Assembly: GCF_004794465.1 (NCBI RefSeq)
Contig: NZ_SSDJ01000090.1
Coordinates: forward strand, 1-64,000
Direction: 5' to 3'
Length of the DNA stretch: 64,000 nucleotides
Source: Microbacterium sp. K24
Lineage (GTDB): Bacteria > Actinomycetota > Actinomycetes > Actinomycetales > Microbacteriaceae
Below the pieces are notes generated by a model. The model did no database searches. It was given only the letters and a program-made list of their open reading frames with translations, and was not told the origin of the DNA. Position numbers and translations under genes: made by a program. Below, piece by piece: positions 17,383 to 26,342 of the stretch (within the stretch, counting starts at the first letter, position 1; each line of letters starts with the position of its first letter).

Positions 17383-18192
17383 TCAGCGCTGCAGCGCCCA
17401 GAGGGCGACCGCGGCAGCCGAGGCCACGTTCAGGGAGTCCACTCCCCCGCTCATCGGGATCGTGACCACGTGGTCGGCGCCCTCGAGTGCGGTGCGGGAC
17501 AGCCCATCGCCCTCCGAGCCCATCACGAGGGCGACCCGTTCGGGGCGGTCGGCGACATAGGCGGCGAGCGTCACGGCATCATCGCGCAACGCGAGCGCCG
17601 CGATGTCGAACCCTTCGGCGTGCAGGTCGGTGGTGGCGGATTCCCAGTCCGTGATGCGGGTCCACGGCACCTGGAAGACGGTCCCCATGCTCACGCGCAC
17701 GCTGCGGCGGTACAGGGGGTCCGCTCCGCCGGGCGAGACGAGCACGGCATCGGCGCCGAGGCCGGCCGCCGCACGGAACGCGGCGCCGACGTTCGTGTGA
17801 TCGCCGATGTTCTCGAGGATCAGCACGACCCGGGCCCCCTCGAGGACCTCGCGAACGGTCGGCAGCTCCGGACGGTGCATCGACGCGATCGTTCCGCGAT
17901 GCACCGCGAAACCGGTCACCGCCTCGGCGACCTCGTCCGGGACGACGTACACCGGCACGTCGAGATCGCCGAGGATCCCGCGGATCTCGTCGACGCGCTT
18001 CTGCTGCAGCAGCACCGAGCGCGGACGGTGACCGGCGGCGACCGCGCGGGCGATCACCTTCGTCGACTCGGCGATGTACAGGCCGCCCGTCGGGTCGCTC
18101 ACCGTGCGCAGAGCGGTGTCGGTGAGTCCGCGGTAGTCGTCCAGCCGGGGGTCTGCGGCGTCGGCCACGGAGAAGAGTTCCACGACAGCCAC
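17383..18192 (-). CDS. TrmH/SpoU-family RNA 2'-O-methyltransferase
   Basis: 269 residues. An N-terminal L30e-like substrate-binding domain is followed by a SPOUT (trefoil-knot) domain. Family motifs: LILENIGDHTNVGAAFRAA (motif 1), ALVMGSEGDGLS (motif 2) and IPMSGGVDSLNVASAA (motif 3). The target (rRNA or tRNA) is not predictable. The start is set at GTG 18192; a second GTG at 18183 is possible, and neither has a strong ribosome site. Confidence 0.88.
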   Translation of the reverse strand: MAVVELFSVADAADPRLDDYRGLTDTALRTVSDPTGGLYIAESTKVIARAVAAGHRPRSVLLQQKRVDEIRGILGDLDVPVYVVPDEVAEAVTGFAVHRGTIASMHRPELPTVREVLEGARVVLILENIGDHTNVGAAFRAAAGLGADAVLVSPGGADPLYRRSVRVSMGTVFQVPWTRITDWESATTDLHAEGFDIAALALRDDAVTLAAYVADRPERVALVMGSEGDGLSRTALEGADHVVTIPMSGGVDSLNVASAAAVALWALQR

Positions 18193-18243
18193 TCTGCCAC
18201 CCGAGGGGCGACTCGCGGCACGCCCCGGGCCCGCGGCACGTCG

Positions 18244-18249
18244 TAGACT
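18244..18249 (+). promoter_or_regulatory. -10 box of the sirtuin-phosphatase operon
   Basis: TAGACT, predicted start near 18256. The leader is only about 10 bases and includes GGGGAGG. Confidence 0.45.
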
Positions 18250-18265
18250 CGCTCGGGGAGGTCCT

Positions 18266-19105
18266 GTGAGCGCATCGAGCACTGCCGAGCTGTCGGCCAC
18301 CCTCGCCCAGGCGGCAGGGCTGCTTCGTGGCAGGCGGATCGCGCTCCTGACCGGCGCCGGCATCTCGACGGACTCGGGCATCCCCGCGTATCGCGGCGAG
18401 GGCGCCAGGACGCGCAGCGATCCGATGACGATCCAGACCTACCTCGGCGACGAGACCGCCCGGCGTCGCTACTGGGTCGGCGGGCACCTGGGATGGCGCG
18501 CGTTCGCACGTGCCGAGCCCAACCCCGGGCACGTCGCCCTCGCCGAGATGGAGGCCGCGGGAGCCGTCTCCGGCGTCATCACGCAGAATGTCGACGGACT
18601 CCACCTTCGGGCTGGCAGTTCGCACGTCATCGAGGTGCACGGCACCATGCGTCGCGTCCACTGCCTGCACTGCGGCCAGGTGTTCGACCGCCGCGATGTC
18701 GCGGTGCAGATCGAGGAGCTCAACCCCTGGATCACGGTCCCCGAGAACGTCGCACTGAACCCCGACGGCGATGTGCTGCCGGAGAGCACCGACGGATTCG
18801 TGATCCCCACCTGCACGGTCTGCGGAGGGATGCTGAAGCCCGACGTCGTGTTCTTCGGGGAGTATGTGCCCCAGGATCGCTTCCGGGCCGCGGAGTCGCT
18901 GCTGAGGTCCAGCTCGGCGCTCATCGTCGCGGGCTCGTCGCTGGTCGTGAACTCCGGCGTACGCCTCGTGGAGCGAGCCCGTCGCCGCAGCATCCCCCTG
19001 ATCATCGTCAACCGCGAGCCCACCCGCGCGGACGCCTGGGCCGATCTCACGATCGCCGCGGGCACCAGCGACGTGCTCCCCGCCCTCCAGGAACTGCTCT
19101 CGTGA
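18266..19105 (+). CDS. Sir2-family NAD-dependent protein deacylase
   Basis: 279 residues. NAD-binding TGAGISTDSGIPAYRG (29-44), QNVD (107-110), catalytic His125 in VIEVHGT, and zinc cysteines Cys133/Cys136 and Cys183/Cys186, with an insert in the small domain. The GAGSS-like element is VAGSSLVVNSG. It removes acyl groups from protein lysines; the exact acyl preference is unclear. The GTG start follows GGGGAGG by 4 bases. Its stop overlaps the next gene start by 4 bases. Confidence 0.92.
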   Translation: MSASSTAELSATLAQAAGLLRGRRIALLTGAGISTDSGIPAYRGEGARTRSDPMTIQTYLGDETARRRYWVGGHLGWRAFARAEPNPGHVALAEMEAAGAVSGVITQNVDGLHLRAGSSHVIEVHGTMRRVHCLHCGQVFDRRDVAVQIEELNPWITVPENVALNPDGDVLPESTDGFVIPTCTVCGGMLKPDVVFFGEYVPQDRFRAAESLLRSSSALIVAGSSLVVNSGVRLVERARRRSIPLIIVNREPTRADAWADLTIAAGTSDVLPALQELLS

Positions 19106-19689
19106 CCTTCATCACCCTCATCCGCCACGGACAGACCGACTGGAACCTCGCCCGTCGCATCCAGGGCTCCACCGACATCCCGCTGAACGAGAAGGGGCGC
19201 GCCGACGCGCACCGTGCGGCCGCGCATCTCGCCGAGACGCCGCACGATGCGATCTACTCGAGTCCGCTGCTCCGGGCGAAGGAGACCGCCGAGATCATCG
19301 CCGCAGAGCTCGGGCTGGAACTCGCGGGGGTCGTCCCCGATGTGCGCGAACGCGAGTTCGGCGAGGGCGAGGGGATGCTGGTCTCGGACTACATCTCGAC
19401 CTACGGCGATTGGCATGCCGAGGTTCCCGGCGCCGAATCCCTCCACGACGTCGGAGTGCGGGCCATCGCAGCGCTGCACGCGATCGCCCGCGATTCCCGG
19501 CGCCGCTCCGCTCCCCGCGCCGAATCCGTCCTGGTCGTGGCGCACGGCGGCGTCATCCGCTCCGTGATCGACCTCGTCTCGGGCGGCACACTCCCCCGCG
19601 ACGGCGAGGTCATCGCGAACGGGTCGGCCCACCGGTTCGAAGCCTCACCCGGATCCCTCCGACTGCTCGAGGAGACGCTGGTCATCTGA
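19102..19689 (+). CDS. Histidine phosphatase (phosphoglycerate-mutase-like) family protein
   Basis: 195 residues. The phosphohistidine motif LIRHGQTDWN lies at residues 6-15, the catalytic acid region in REREFGEGEG, and the second His in VVAHGGVIR. The length suits a small phosphatase of the CobC/GpmB type; the substrate is unknown. The GTG start is embedded in the sirtuin stop (GTGA), so the two are coupled. Confidence 0.88.
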   Translation: MTFITLIRHGQTDWNLARRIQGSTDIPLNEKGRADAHRAAAHLAETPHDAIYSSPLLRAKETAEIIAAELGLELAGVVPDVREREFGEGEGMLVSDYISTYGDWHAEVPGAESLHDVGVRAIAALHAIARDSRRRSAPRAESVLVVAHGGVIRSVIDLVSGGTLPRDGEVIANGSAHRFEASPGSLRLLEETLVI

Positions 19690-20499
19690 TCAGCTGACCC
19701 GGGCCACCACCGAACGCGCGTGCCGGAGCACGGGTTCGTCGACCATGCGGCCCTCGAATCGGAAGACGCCGCGTTCGCTCTCCGCAGCGCGGAGGACCGC
19801 TCGCGCCCACTCGACCGTCGCCTCATCCGGCAGGTAGGCCGCGCGGATGACGGCGACCTGGTTCGGGTGGATGCAGGCTGTGGCACGGAAGCCGGATGCC
19901 GCGGCATCCACCGCCTCCTCCTCCAACCCTTCGAGGTCGCCGAGGTCGATGTGCACGGCGTCGATCGCGGCCTTCCCGTGCGCGCCGGATTCCAGCAGCA
20001 CGCGCGAGCGGGCGTAGCGCGCGATCTCTCGGTAGGCGCCGCCGGACGTGCGCGACGAGGTGCCGCCGAGCGAGGCGACGAGGTCTTCCGCGCCCCACAT
20101 CATCGCGGCGACGAGCGGATGCGCAGCGATCTCGGGGGCCGCATGCACTCCGCGGGCCGTCTCGCACAGCGCGATGAGCGAGAACCGGTCGTCGAACGCG
20201 GAGAGGCCGTCGGCGCCCTCGGTCTTCGCCACCATGACGGTGCGGAAGGCGGTGTGCTCGAGAGCCTCCAGGTCTGCAGCGAAGTGCTCGCTGCTCGGCG
20301 CGTTCACCCGCACGATCACCCGCTCGGGATCGACGTCCGCCGCGATCAGGTTGACTCGCGCCCCGGCCTTGGCATCGGGCAGCACGGCGTCTTCGAGATC
20401 GAGGATCACCGCGTCGGCCCTCTCCAGCGCGGTGCGGAAGCGCTCCGGTCGATCGGCAGGGCAGAACAGCAGCGCCGGGCCGAGGTCGAACGCGGTCAT
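19690..20499 (-). CDS. HpcH/HpaI (CitE-like) CoA-ester lyase, probable (R)-HMG-CoA lyase
   Basis: 269 residues, TIM-barrel. Visible: the LFCPADRPERF start, VILDLEDAVLPDAK with acidic metal ligand, VRVNAP, the MMWGAEDLVASLGG acidic cluster, and ACIHPNQVAVI. The M. tuberculosis homologue Rv2498c is reported as a beta-hydroxyacyl-CoA lyase acting in leucine catabolism, and it has the same neighbours (MaoC, FadE19, AccA1, AccD1). By context it splits HMG-CoA into acetyl-CoA and acetoacetate; citramalyl-CoA cleavage is an alternative. The start overlaps the maoC-like stop by 4 bases. Confidence 0.82.
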   Translation of the reverse strand: MTAFDLGPALLFCPADRPERFRTALERADAVILDLEDAVLPDAKAGARVNLIAADVDPERVIVRVNAPSSEHFAADLEALEHTAFRTVMVAKTEGADGLSAFDDRFSLIALCETARGVHAAPEIAAHPLVAAMMWGAEDLVASLGGTSSRTSGGAYREIARYARSRVLLESGAHGKAAIDAVHIDLGDLEGLEEEAVDAAASGFRATACIHPNQVAVIRAAYLPDEATVEWARAVLRAAESERGVFRFEGRMVDEPVLRHARSVVARVS

Positions 20500-20990
20500 G
20501 CGGAGGCCTCCGGACGGCAGTGCACGAGCACACTCCTCGTCGCGGTGGCGACGATCGTGCCGTCCTGGCTGCGGCCGGTGTGCGCGATCTGCACGATGCC
20601 CTGGCCGGGGCGAGACGACGACAGCCGCTTCTCGACGATGACGCTCTCGGTATAGAGCGTGTCGCCGGCGAAGAGCGGATGCGGGAACGCGATGTCGCCG
20701 AAGCCGAGCTGTGCGACGAGCGTGCCCTGGGTCAGCTGCGCCACCGACGCCCCGACCATGGTCGACAGCGTCCACATCGAGTTCATCAGCCGCGCATGGA
20801 ACGGCGCCTGCGCGTCGGCGAACGCTGCATCGAGGTGCAGCGCCTGCGTGTTCATCGTGAGCGTCGTGAACAGCACGTTGTCGGCCTCGGTGGCCGTGCG
20901 CCCCGGTCGATGCAGATAGCGCGCGTCCGTCACGAACTCCTCGTAGTACAGCCCCCGCTGGATGATGTCCTGCCTACCCATGCCGCTCAC
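20496..20990 (-). CDS. MaoC-family hydratase, probable 3-methylglutaconyl-CoA hydratase
   Basis: 164 residues, hot-dog fold. It contains FAGDTLYTESVIVEKR and GRSQDGTIVATATRSVLV, as in MaoC dehydratases, and resembles the mycobacterial Rv2499c type. In the operon it sits between the acyl-CoA dehydrogenase and the lyase, where hydration of 3-methylglutaconyl-CoA to HMG-CoA is needed. That step is inference from order. The GTG start at 20990 is 1 base from the dehydrogenase stop; an ATG at 20981 is the alternative. Confidence 0.8.
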   Translation of the reverse strand: MSGMGRQDIIQRGLYYEEFVTDARYLHRPGRTATEADNVLFTTLTMNTQALHLDAAFADAQAPFHARLMNSMWTLSTMVGASVAQLTQGTLVAQLGFGDIAFPHPLFAGDTLYTESVIVEKRLSSSRPGQGIVQIAHTGRSQDGTIVATATRSVLVHCRPEASA

Positions 20991-20991
20991 G

Positions 20992-22143
20992 CTACCCGGC
21001 GAGACCGAGCCCGCGCGCGATCACCAGGAGCTGCACCTCGGTGGTGCCCTCGCCGATCTCGAGGATCTTGGAGTCGCGGTAGTGCCGTGCCACCGGGAAC
21101 TCGTTCATGAATCCGTTGCCGCCGAAGATCTGGGTCGCGTCCCGGGCGTTGTCCATCGCGGCCTCGCCGGCGACGAGCTTCGCGATCGCCGCCGCCTCGG
21201 CGAACGGCTTGTCTGCATCGCGCAGTCGTGCCGCGTGATGCCAGGCGAGGCGTGCCGTGTGCACCCGCGCCCGCATGCGTGCCAGAGTGAACTGCGCGTT
21301 CTGCCGGGTGCTCAGGGCGCTGCCGAAGATCGTGCGGCTCTTCGCGTAGTCGACAGCAGCCTCCAGGCAGCCTTCCGCAGCACCTGTGGAGAGCGCGGCG
21401 ATCGCGATGCGCCCCTCGTCGAGGATGCTGAGGAAGTTCTTGAACCCGCGTCCGCGCTCTCCCACCAGGTTCGACGCAGGAACCCGCGCACCCTGGAAGC
21501 TGAGCGGATGCGTGTCGGAGGCGTTCCACCCGACCTTGTCGTAGGGCGGCTCGACGGTGAACCCCGGCGTGCCGTTGGGAACGATGATCGTCGAGATCTC
21601 CTTGCGACCGTCCTGGACACCGGTGACCGCGGTCACGGTCACGAAGCGCGTGATCGGCGTGCCGGAGTTGGTGATGAACTGCTTGGAGCCGTCGATCACC
21701 CACTCGTCGCCCTCCAGCCGCGCGGTGGTGCGCGTCGCACCGGCGTCACTGCCGGCCTCGGGCTCGGTGAGGCCGAACCCCGCGAGAGCGCGCCCGGCGA
21801 GGAGGTCGGGAAGCAGCTCCTGCCGCTGCTCCTCGGTGCCGAAGCGGAAGATCGGCATGGCGCCGAGGCTGACGCCCGCCTCGAGCGTGATCGCGATGGA
21901 CTGATCGACGCGGCCGAGCGCTTCGATCGCGATGCCGAGCGCCATGTAGTCACCGCCCTGACCGCCGTACTCCTCCGGGAACGGCAGGCCGAACAGGCCC
22001 AGGTCGCCCATCTGCGCGACGACGTCCATCGACAGGGTGTGCGTGCGATCGGCCTCGTACGACTGCGGGGCCACGACGGTCTCTGCGAATTCGCGCACCA
22101 TGGCGGCGAGCTCGCGCTCCTCCTCGGTCAGGTCTTCCATCAT
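20992..22143 (-). CDS. Acyl-CoA dehydrogenase, probable isovaleryl-CoA dehydrogenase
   Basis: 383 residues, full length for the FAD-dependent acyl-CoA dehydrogenase fold. Signatures: FGLTEPEAGSDAGATRT, WVIDGSKQFITNSG, the C-terminal QIFGGNGFMNEFPVAR and ILEIGEGTTEVQ. Context (MCC genes immediately upstream in the operon) supports oxidation of isovaleryl-CoA to 3-methylcrotonyl-CoA. The ATG (22143 or 22140) overlaps the mccA stop (TGATGATG). Confidence 0.87.
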   Translation of the reverse strand: MMEDLTEEERELAAMVREFAETVVAPQSYEADRTHTLSMDVVAQMGDLGLFGLPFPEEYGGQGGDYMALGIAIEALGRVDQSIAITLEAGVSLGAMPIFRFGTEEQRQELLPDLLAGRALAGFGLTEPEAGSDAGATRTTARLEGDEWVIDGSKQFITNSGTPITRFVTVTAVTGVQDGRKEISTIIVPNGTPGFTVEPPYDKVGWNASDTHPLSFQGARVPASNLVGERGRGFKNFLSILDEGRIAIAALSTGAAEGCLEAAVDYAKSRTIFGSALSTRQNAQFTLARMRARVHTARLAWHHAARLRDADKPFAEAAAIAKLVAGEAAMDNARDATQIFGGNGFMNEFPVARHYRDSKILEIGEGTTEVQLLVIARGLGLAG

Positions 22144-24056
22144 CAGCTCTCTTCCGTCGTCACACGCGCGACCGGCTGGTCGCGTCGAACCTGATCGCCC
22201 ACGACGACCAGCAGCTGCACGACGCCGTCGTGCGGCGCGAGCACCGGGTGCTCCATCTTCATCGCCTCGATGGCGACGAGCGGCGTGCCGGCGGAGACCG
22301 ACGCGCCGTCCTGCACATGCACGGCGACGACGCTTCCCGGCATCGGCGCACGCGCCTCCGGCGCGGTCGCCGCGACGCCACGATCGTGCGCGGCGTGCCG
22401 GCGTCGCATCCGCTCTCGTCGGTCGAGCGGACGCAGACGAGCAGTCCTGCCGTGTTCCGAGACCCAGACGGCGCCGTCGGCATCGACGGCCGCGCGCGCA
22501 GGAGACCGCGCCGCCCCGCCGTCGTCTGCCGGCACCTCGATGACCTCGTCGTCGTCGGTGAGCATCGCGAAGGCCTCACGGTCGACCGGTCCCGCTCCGA
22601 GGCGCCAGCCCGGGAGCTCTCTCCAGAGAGCACTCGTCCGGACGGGCTCCGCCGCTGTCGGCGCGACCGCGCGAGCAGCCGACAGCATCGCGCCCGACGG
22701 CGGATCCGCGGTCACCGGCAGCAGAGTCTCGATCAGGCCGGTGTCGAGGTCGCCGGCGATGACGCGGGCGTCGTTGCACAGTCGGCGCAGGAACGCGATG
22801 TTGGTGTCGACGCCGAGCACGACGGTCTGCGCCAGCGCCTCGTCGAGGCGGCGGAGTGCGCTCGCGCGATCCTCAGCGAACGCGATGATCTTCGCGATCA
22901 TGGGGTCGTAGAACCCCGTGACCTCGCTGCCGCTCTCGATCGCCGCGTCCACGCGCGCGCCCGCAGGCGGGTCGAACAGCAGCACCGTGCCGGTCGACGG
23001 AAGGAAACCTCGCTCCGGAGACTCCGCGTAGACGCGGGCCTCGACCGCATGGCCGCGGGTCGTCGGCGCGACGTCGAGTGGCAGCCCGGCCGCGGCGCGC
23101 AGCTGCAGCGCGACCAGATCCAGACCGGTGACCTCCTCGGTGACCGGATGCTCCACCTGCAGCCGAGTGTTCATCTCGATGAAGAAGACGTCCTTCGGCG
23201 AATCCGCGTCGACGAGGAACTCCACCGTCCCGGCGCCGACATATGCGACGCTCTCGCCGGCCTGGACGGCCGCTGAGAGCAGGCGTTCGCGCGTCTCCTC
23301 CGGGATTCCCGCGGACGGCGCCTCCTCGATCACCTTCTGGTGCCGCCGCTGAAGGGTGCACTCCCGTTCGCCAAGCGCGACGACGGAGCCGTGGGCATCA
23401 CCGAACACCTGCACCTCGATGTGGCGCGGACGTCGGATGAGCCGCTCGAGGATCAGGGAGTCGTCGCCGAAGGCCGCGGCCGCGACCCGGCGCGCCGAAG
23501 CCAGAGCACCGACGAGACCGGCGGCGTCCGACACGACCTCCATGCCCTTCCCACCGCCGCCGGCGCTCGGCTTGACCAGCAGCGGGAAGCCGACACGTGC
23601 CGCTTCCTCGGCGATCTCGGAGTCCGAGAGGCCTCGTGCGTCGAAACCGGGCACCACGGGTACGCCGTAGCGCATCACGTGATCGCGCGCCCGAGCTTTG
23701 TCGCCCATGATCTGCAAGGCCTCGACGGACGGGCCGATGAAAACGATCCCGCTCTCGGCGCATGCCTCGGCCAGACCGACGCTCTCCGAGAGGAAGCCGT
23801 AGCCCGGGTGGATCGCCTGGGCGCCCGAAGTACGCGCGGCCGCGATCACGGCGTCGATGTCGAGGTACGACTCTGCCGCCGGTGCCGGACCGATGCGCAC
23901 GGCGTCGTCGGCTTCGCGCACGTGGGGCGCGTCGGCGTCGGCGTCGCTGTACACCGCGACGCTGCGGATGCCGAGGTCGCGCAGGGTGCGGATCACTCGG
24001 CGGGCGATCTCGCCGCGGTTCGCGACGAGGACGGTGTCGTAATACATGGCACTCAC
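22143..24056 (-). CDS. mccA: Biotin-dependent acyl-CoA carboxylase alpha subunit, probable 3-methylcrotonyl-CoA carboxylase
   Basis: 637 residues: biotin carboxylase N-domain ([15 protein letters not shown]), ATP-grasp with [24 protein letters not shown], a central region, and a C-terminal biotinyl domain with EAMKMEH (biotinyl Lys600). Equivalent to AccA1 of M. tuberculosis. With mccB it carboxylates 3-methylcrotonyl-CoA. The GTG at 24056 overlaps the mccB stop (GTGA); an ATG at 24047 also begins the conserved region. Confidence 0.9.
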   Translation of the reverse strand: MSAMYYDTVLVANRGEIARRVIRTLRDLGIRSVAVYSDADADAPHVREADDAVRIGPAPAAESYLDIDAVIAAARTSGAQAIHPGYGFLSESVGLAEACAESGIVFIGPSVEALQIMGDKARARDHVMRYGVPVVPGFDARGLSDSEIAEEAARVGFPLLVKPSAGGGGKGMEVVSDAAGLVGALASARRVAAAAFGDDSLILERLIRRPRHIEVQVFGDAHGSVVALGERECTLQRRHQKVIEEAPSAGIPEETRERLLSAAVQAGESVAYVGAGTVEFLVDADSPKDVFFIEMNTRLQVEHPVTEEVTGLDLVALQLRAAAGLPLDVAPTTRGHAVEARVYAESPERGFLPSTGTVLLFDPPAGARVDAAIESGSEVTGFYDPMIAKIIAFAEDRASALRRLDEALAQTVVLGVDTNIAFLRRLCNDARVIAGDLDTGLIETLLPVTADPPSGAMLSAARAVAPTAAEPVRTSALWRELPGWRLGAGPVDREAFAMLTDDDEVIEVPADDGGAARSPARAAVDADGAVWVSEHGRTARLRPLDRRERMRRRHAAHDRGVAATAPEARAPMPGSVVAVHVQDGASVSAGTPLVAIEAMKMEHPVLAPHDGVVQLLVVVGDQVRRDQPVARVTTEES

Positions 24057-25606
24057 ATCCGGAAGACGCCGAAGCGCGGTTCGGGCAGCGGACTGCGGGC
24101 GACGACATCGAGGGCGAGGCCCAGGAGATCACGGGTCTGAGCCGGGTCGACGATTCCGTCGTCCCAGAGCCGAGCGGTGGCGTAGTACGGCTCGCCCTGC
24201 TGCTCGTACTGCTCGCGGATCGGCGCCTCGAAAGACGCCCGATCCTCGGTGGTCCAGCCGTCGCCACGGGCCGTGAGCTGGTCCTCCTTGACCGTCGCGA
24301 GGACGGATGCCGCCTGCGCGCCGCCCATCACCGAGATCCGGCTGGCCGGCCAGGTCCAGAGGAAGCGCGGCGAGTAGGCACGGCCGCACATGGAGTAGTT
24401 CCCGGCGCCGAAGGATCCGCCGATGATGACCGTGAGCTTGGGGACGCGGGTGCTCGCGACGGCGGTGACCATCTTGGCCCCGTCCTTCGCGATGCCGCCG
24501 GCCTCGGCATCCGATCCGACCATGAAGCCGGTGATGTTCTGGAGGAAGAGCAACGGGATGCCGCGCTGGTCGCACAGTTCGATGAAGTGCGCGCCTTTGA
24601 GCGCCGACTCGCTGAACAGCACCCCGTTGTTGGCGACGATGCCGATCGGATGCCCGTGCAGACGAGCGAAGCCGGTGACGAGAGTCGTGCCGTACTCGGC
24701 TTTGAATTCGCGGAAGCTGTCGCCGTCGACCAGGCGCGCGATGACCTCGCGCACGTCGTAGGCCTCGTTCACATCGACGGGTACGACGTCGTACAGGGGC
24801 GACTGCTCGGACGGGACACGGCTGTCGAGCACCTCCCATGCGGGTGCCTGCGGCGGCGGGAGCGTCGCGACGATGTCCCGGAGGATCTCGAGGGCGTGCT
24901 CGTCGTCTTCGGCGAGGTGGTCCACGACGCCGCTGCGACGGGCGTGCAGCTCTCCGCCACCCAGCTCCTCCGCGGTCACGATCTCACCGATCGCGGCCTT
25001 CACGAGCGGCGGACCGCCGAGGAAGATCGTGCCCTGGCCACGGACGATGATGGTCTCGTCGCTCATGGCGGGCACATACGCGCCGCCGGCGGTGCAGGAC
25101 CCGAGCACCGCCGCGAGCTGCGGGATGCGCTCCGCCGACATCCGCGCCTGGTTGAAGAAGATGCGCCCGAAGTGCTCGCGATCGGGGAAGACCTCGTCCT
25201 GCCTCGGCAGGAAGGCTCCGCCCGAATCGACGAGGTAGAGGCAGGGCAGTCTGTTCTCGAGAGCGATCTCCTGGGCGCGCAGGTGCTTCTTCACCGTCAT
25301 CGGGTAGTAGGTGCCGCCCTTGACGGTGGCGTCGTTGCAGACCACCATCACGTGGCGACCGTGGACGAGCCCGATCCCGGCGATCACTCCCGCGCCCGGC
25401 GCCTCTCCCCCGTACAGCCCGTCCGCGGCGAGCGGCGCGACCTCGAGGAAGGGACTGCCCTCGTCGAGGAGTCGTGCGACACGGTCGCGCGGGAGCAGCT
25501 TTCCCCGAGCCAGATGGCGCTCTCGTGACGCCGCGGGTCCGCCGCGCGCAGCGGTCGCGAGGCGATCCCGCAGCTCCTGGGCGAGCGACTCCTGGGTTGC
25601 CGACAT
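24053..25606 (-). CDS. mccB: Acyl-CoA carboxylase carboxyltransferase (beta) subunit, probable 3-methylcrotonyl-CoA carboxylase
   Basis: 517 residues, double crotonase-fold carboxyltransferase. Visible: [27 protein letters not shown] (N-terminal acyl-CoA site), [41 protein letters not shown] and [20 protein letters not shown], all typical of MCC beta/AccD1. First gene of the operon, with a strong GAGGAGG ribosome site. The intergenic region to tetR carries an operator-like palindrome. Confidence 0.9.
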   Translation of the reverse strand: MSATQESLAQELRDRLATAARGGPAASRERHLARGKLLPRDRVARLLDEGSPFLEVAPLAADGLYGGEAPGAGVIAGIGLVHGRHVMVVCNDATVKGGTYYPMTVKKHLRAQEIALENRLPCLYLVDSGGAFLPRQDEVFPDREHFGRIFFNQARMSAERIPQLAAVLGSCTAGGAYVPAMSDETIIVRGQGTIFLGGPPLVKAAIGEIVTAEELGGGELHARRSGVVDHLAEDDEHALEILRDIVATLPPPQAPAWEVLDSRVPSEQSPLYDVVPVDVNEAYDVREVIARLVDGDSFREFKAEYGTTLVTGFARLHGHPIGIVANNGVLFSESALKGAHFIELCDQRGIPLLFLQNITGFMVGSDAEAGGIAKDGAKMVTAVASTRVPKLTVIIGGSFGAGNYSMCGRAYSPRFLWTWPASRISVMGGAQAASVLATVKEDQLTARGDGWTTEDRASFEAPIREQYEQQGEPYYATARLWDDGIVDPAQTRDLLGLALDVVARSPLPEPRFGVFRM

Positions 25607-25669
25607 CGTGATGTCCTCCTCGACCCACGTCGGCGCCGGCGAAGGTGCTGGCGCAGTGCATGCATTCTC

Positions 25670-25687
25670 GGTTAGTGTTCACTAACC
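25670..25687. promoter_or_regulatory. TetR-type operator, perfect palindrome
   Basis: GGTTAGTG and CACTAACC are perfect inverted arms around a TT centre. It lies in the 112-base gap between mccB and tetR, just beside a GAGAAT hexamer (25664-25669, reverse) that could be the mccB -10. Likely bound by the divergent TetR protein. Confidence 0.7.
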
Positions 25688-25697
25688 CGTTGATTCA

Positions 25698-25715
25698 GGT
25701 TAGCGAGGATTAACT
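25698..25715. promoter_or_regulatory. Second, degenerate operator copy before tetR
   Basis: GGTTAGCG (25698-25705) and GATTAACT (25708-25715) repeat the upstream palindrome with the same 2-base centre but imperfect right arm. It ends 4 bases before the tetR ATG, in a position to block its expression. Confidence 0.5.
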
Positions 25716-25718
25716 GAG

Positions 25719-26342
25719 ATGACAAGCCCGGTCACTGCCCGAGACCGCGCGAAGGCCGAGCGCTCCGACGCGATCCTTCACGCCGCCGCTCGCCTCTTCG
25801 CCGAGCGTGGCTACACGGGCGTGAGTCTTGAAGACATCGGCGCTGCGGTCGGCGTGTCCGGCCCGGCGGTCTACCGCCACTTCGCCGGTAAACAGGCGCT
25901 GCTCGGCGCGGTCCTGGTGAAGGTCAGCCAAGACCTGATCCACGGAGGCCGTCAGGTCTCCGACGGCGCCACGACACCCGACGCGCGCATGCAGGCGCTG
26001 ATCCGCTTCCACGTGGACTTCGCTCTCGGCAACGCCGAGGTGATCCAGGTGCAGGACCGCGATGTCGCCCACCTCTCCGAGACCGATCGAGCCGAGGTGC
26101 GCCGCCTGCAGCGCGCATACATCGAGCTGTGGATGGACACCCTGGAGCCTCTGCATCCGATCAGCGGCGCCGCCGCCGAGACGCCGAAGGCCGATCGTGA
26201 CGAACTCCGGCTGCGCGTGCAGGCCTGCTTCGGTCTGATCAACTCGACGCCGCACAGCACGCGCGCCGCCGCCCGCCGGCATGCCGCCACCGCGAGCGTC
26301 CTCGTCGCGATGGCGGATGCCGCGCTGCGCGCCCCTACCTGA
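25719..26342 (+). CDS. TetR-family transcriptional regulator of the leucine-catabolism operon
   Basis: 207 residues. The N-terminal TetR HTH is ILHAAARLFAERGYTGVSLE plus IGAAVGVSGPAVYRHF (about 19-60); a C-terminal ligand domain follows. Divergent from mccB with two palindromic sites between, so it probably represses the carboxylase operon and itself. An acyl-CoA ligand is plausible by analogy to TetR regulators of leucine/acyclic-terpene genes. Its stop overlaps the convergent bkdC stop by 8 bases. Confidence 0.88.
   Translation: MTSPVTARDRAKAERSDAILHAAARLFAERGYTGVSLEDIGAAVGVSGPAVYRHFAGKQALLGAVLVKVSQDLIHGGRQVSDGATTPDARMQALIRFHVDFALGNAEVIQVQDRDVAHLSETDRAEVRRLQRAYIELWMDTLEPLHPISGAAAETPKADRDELRLRVQACFGLINSTPHSTRAAARRHAATASVLVAMADAALRAPT

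Noticed and set aside
24053..25606. Carboxyltransferase as propionyl-CoA carboxylase beta
   Set aside because: Possible by fold, but the operon with isovaleryl-CoA-dehydrogenase-like, MaoC and HMG-lyase-like genes favours methylcrotonyl-CoA.
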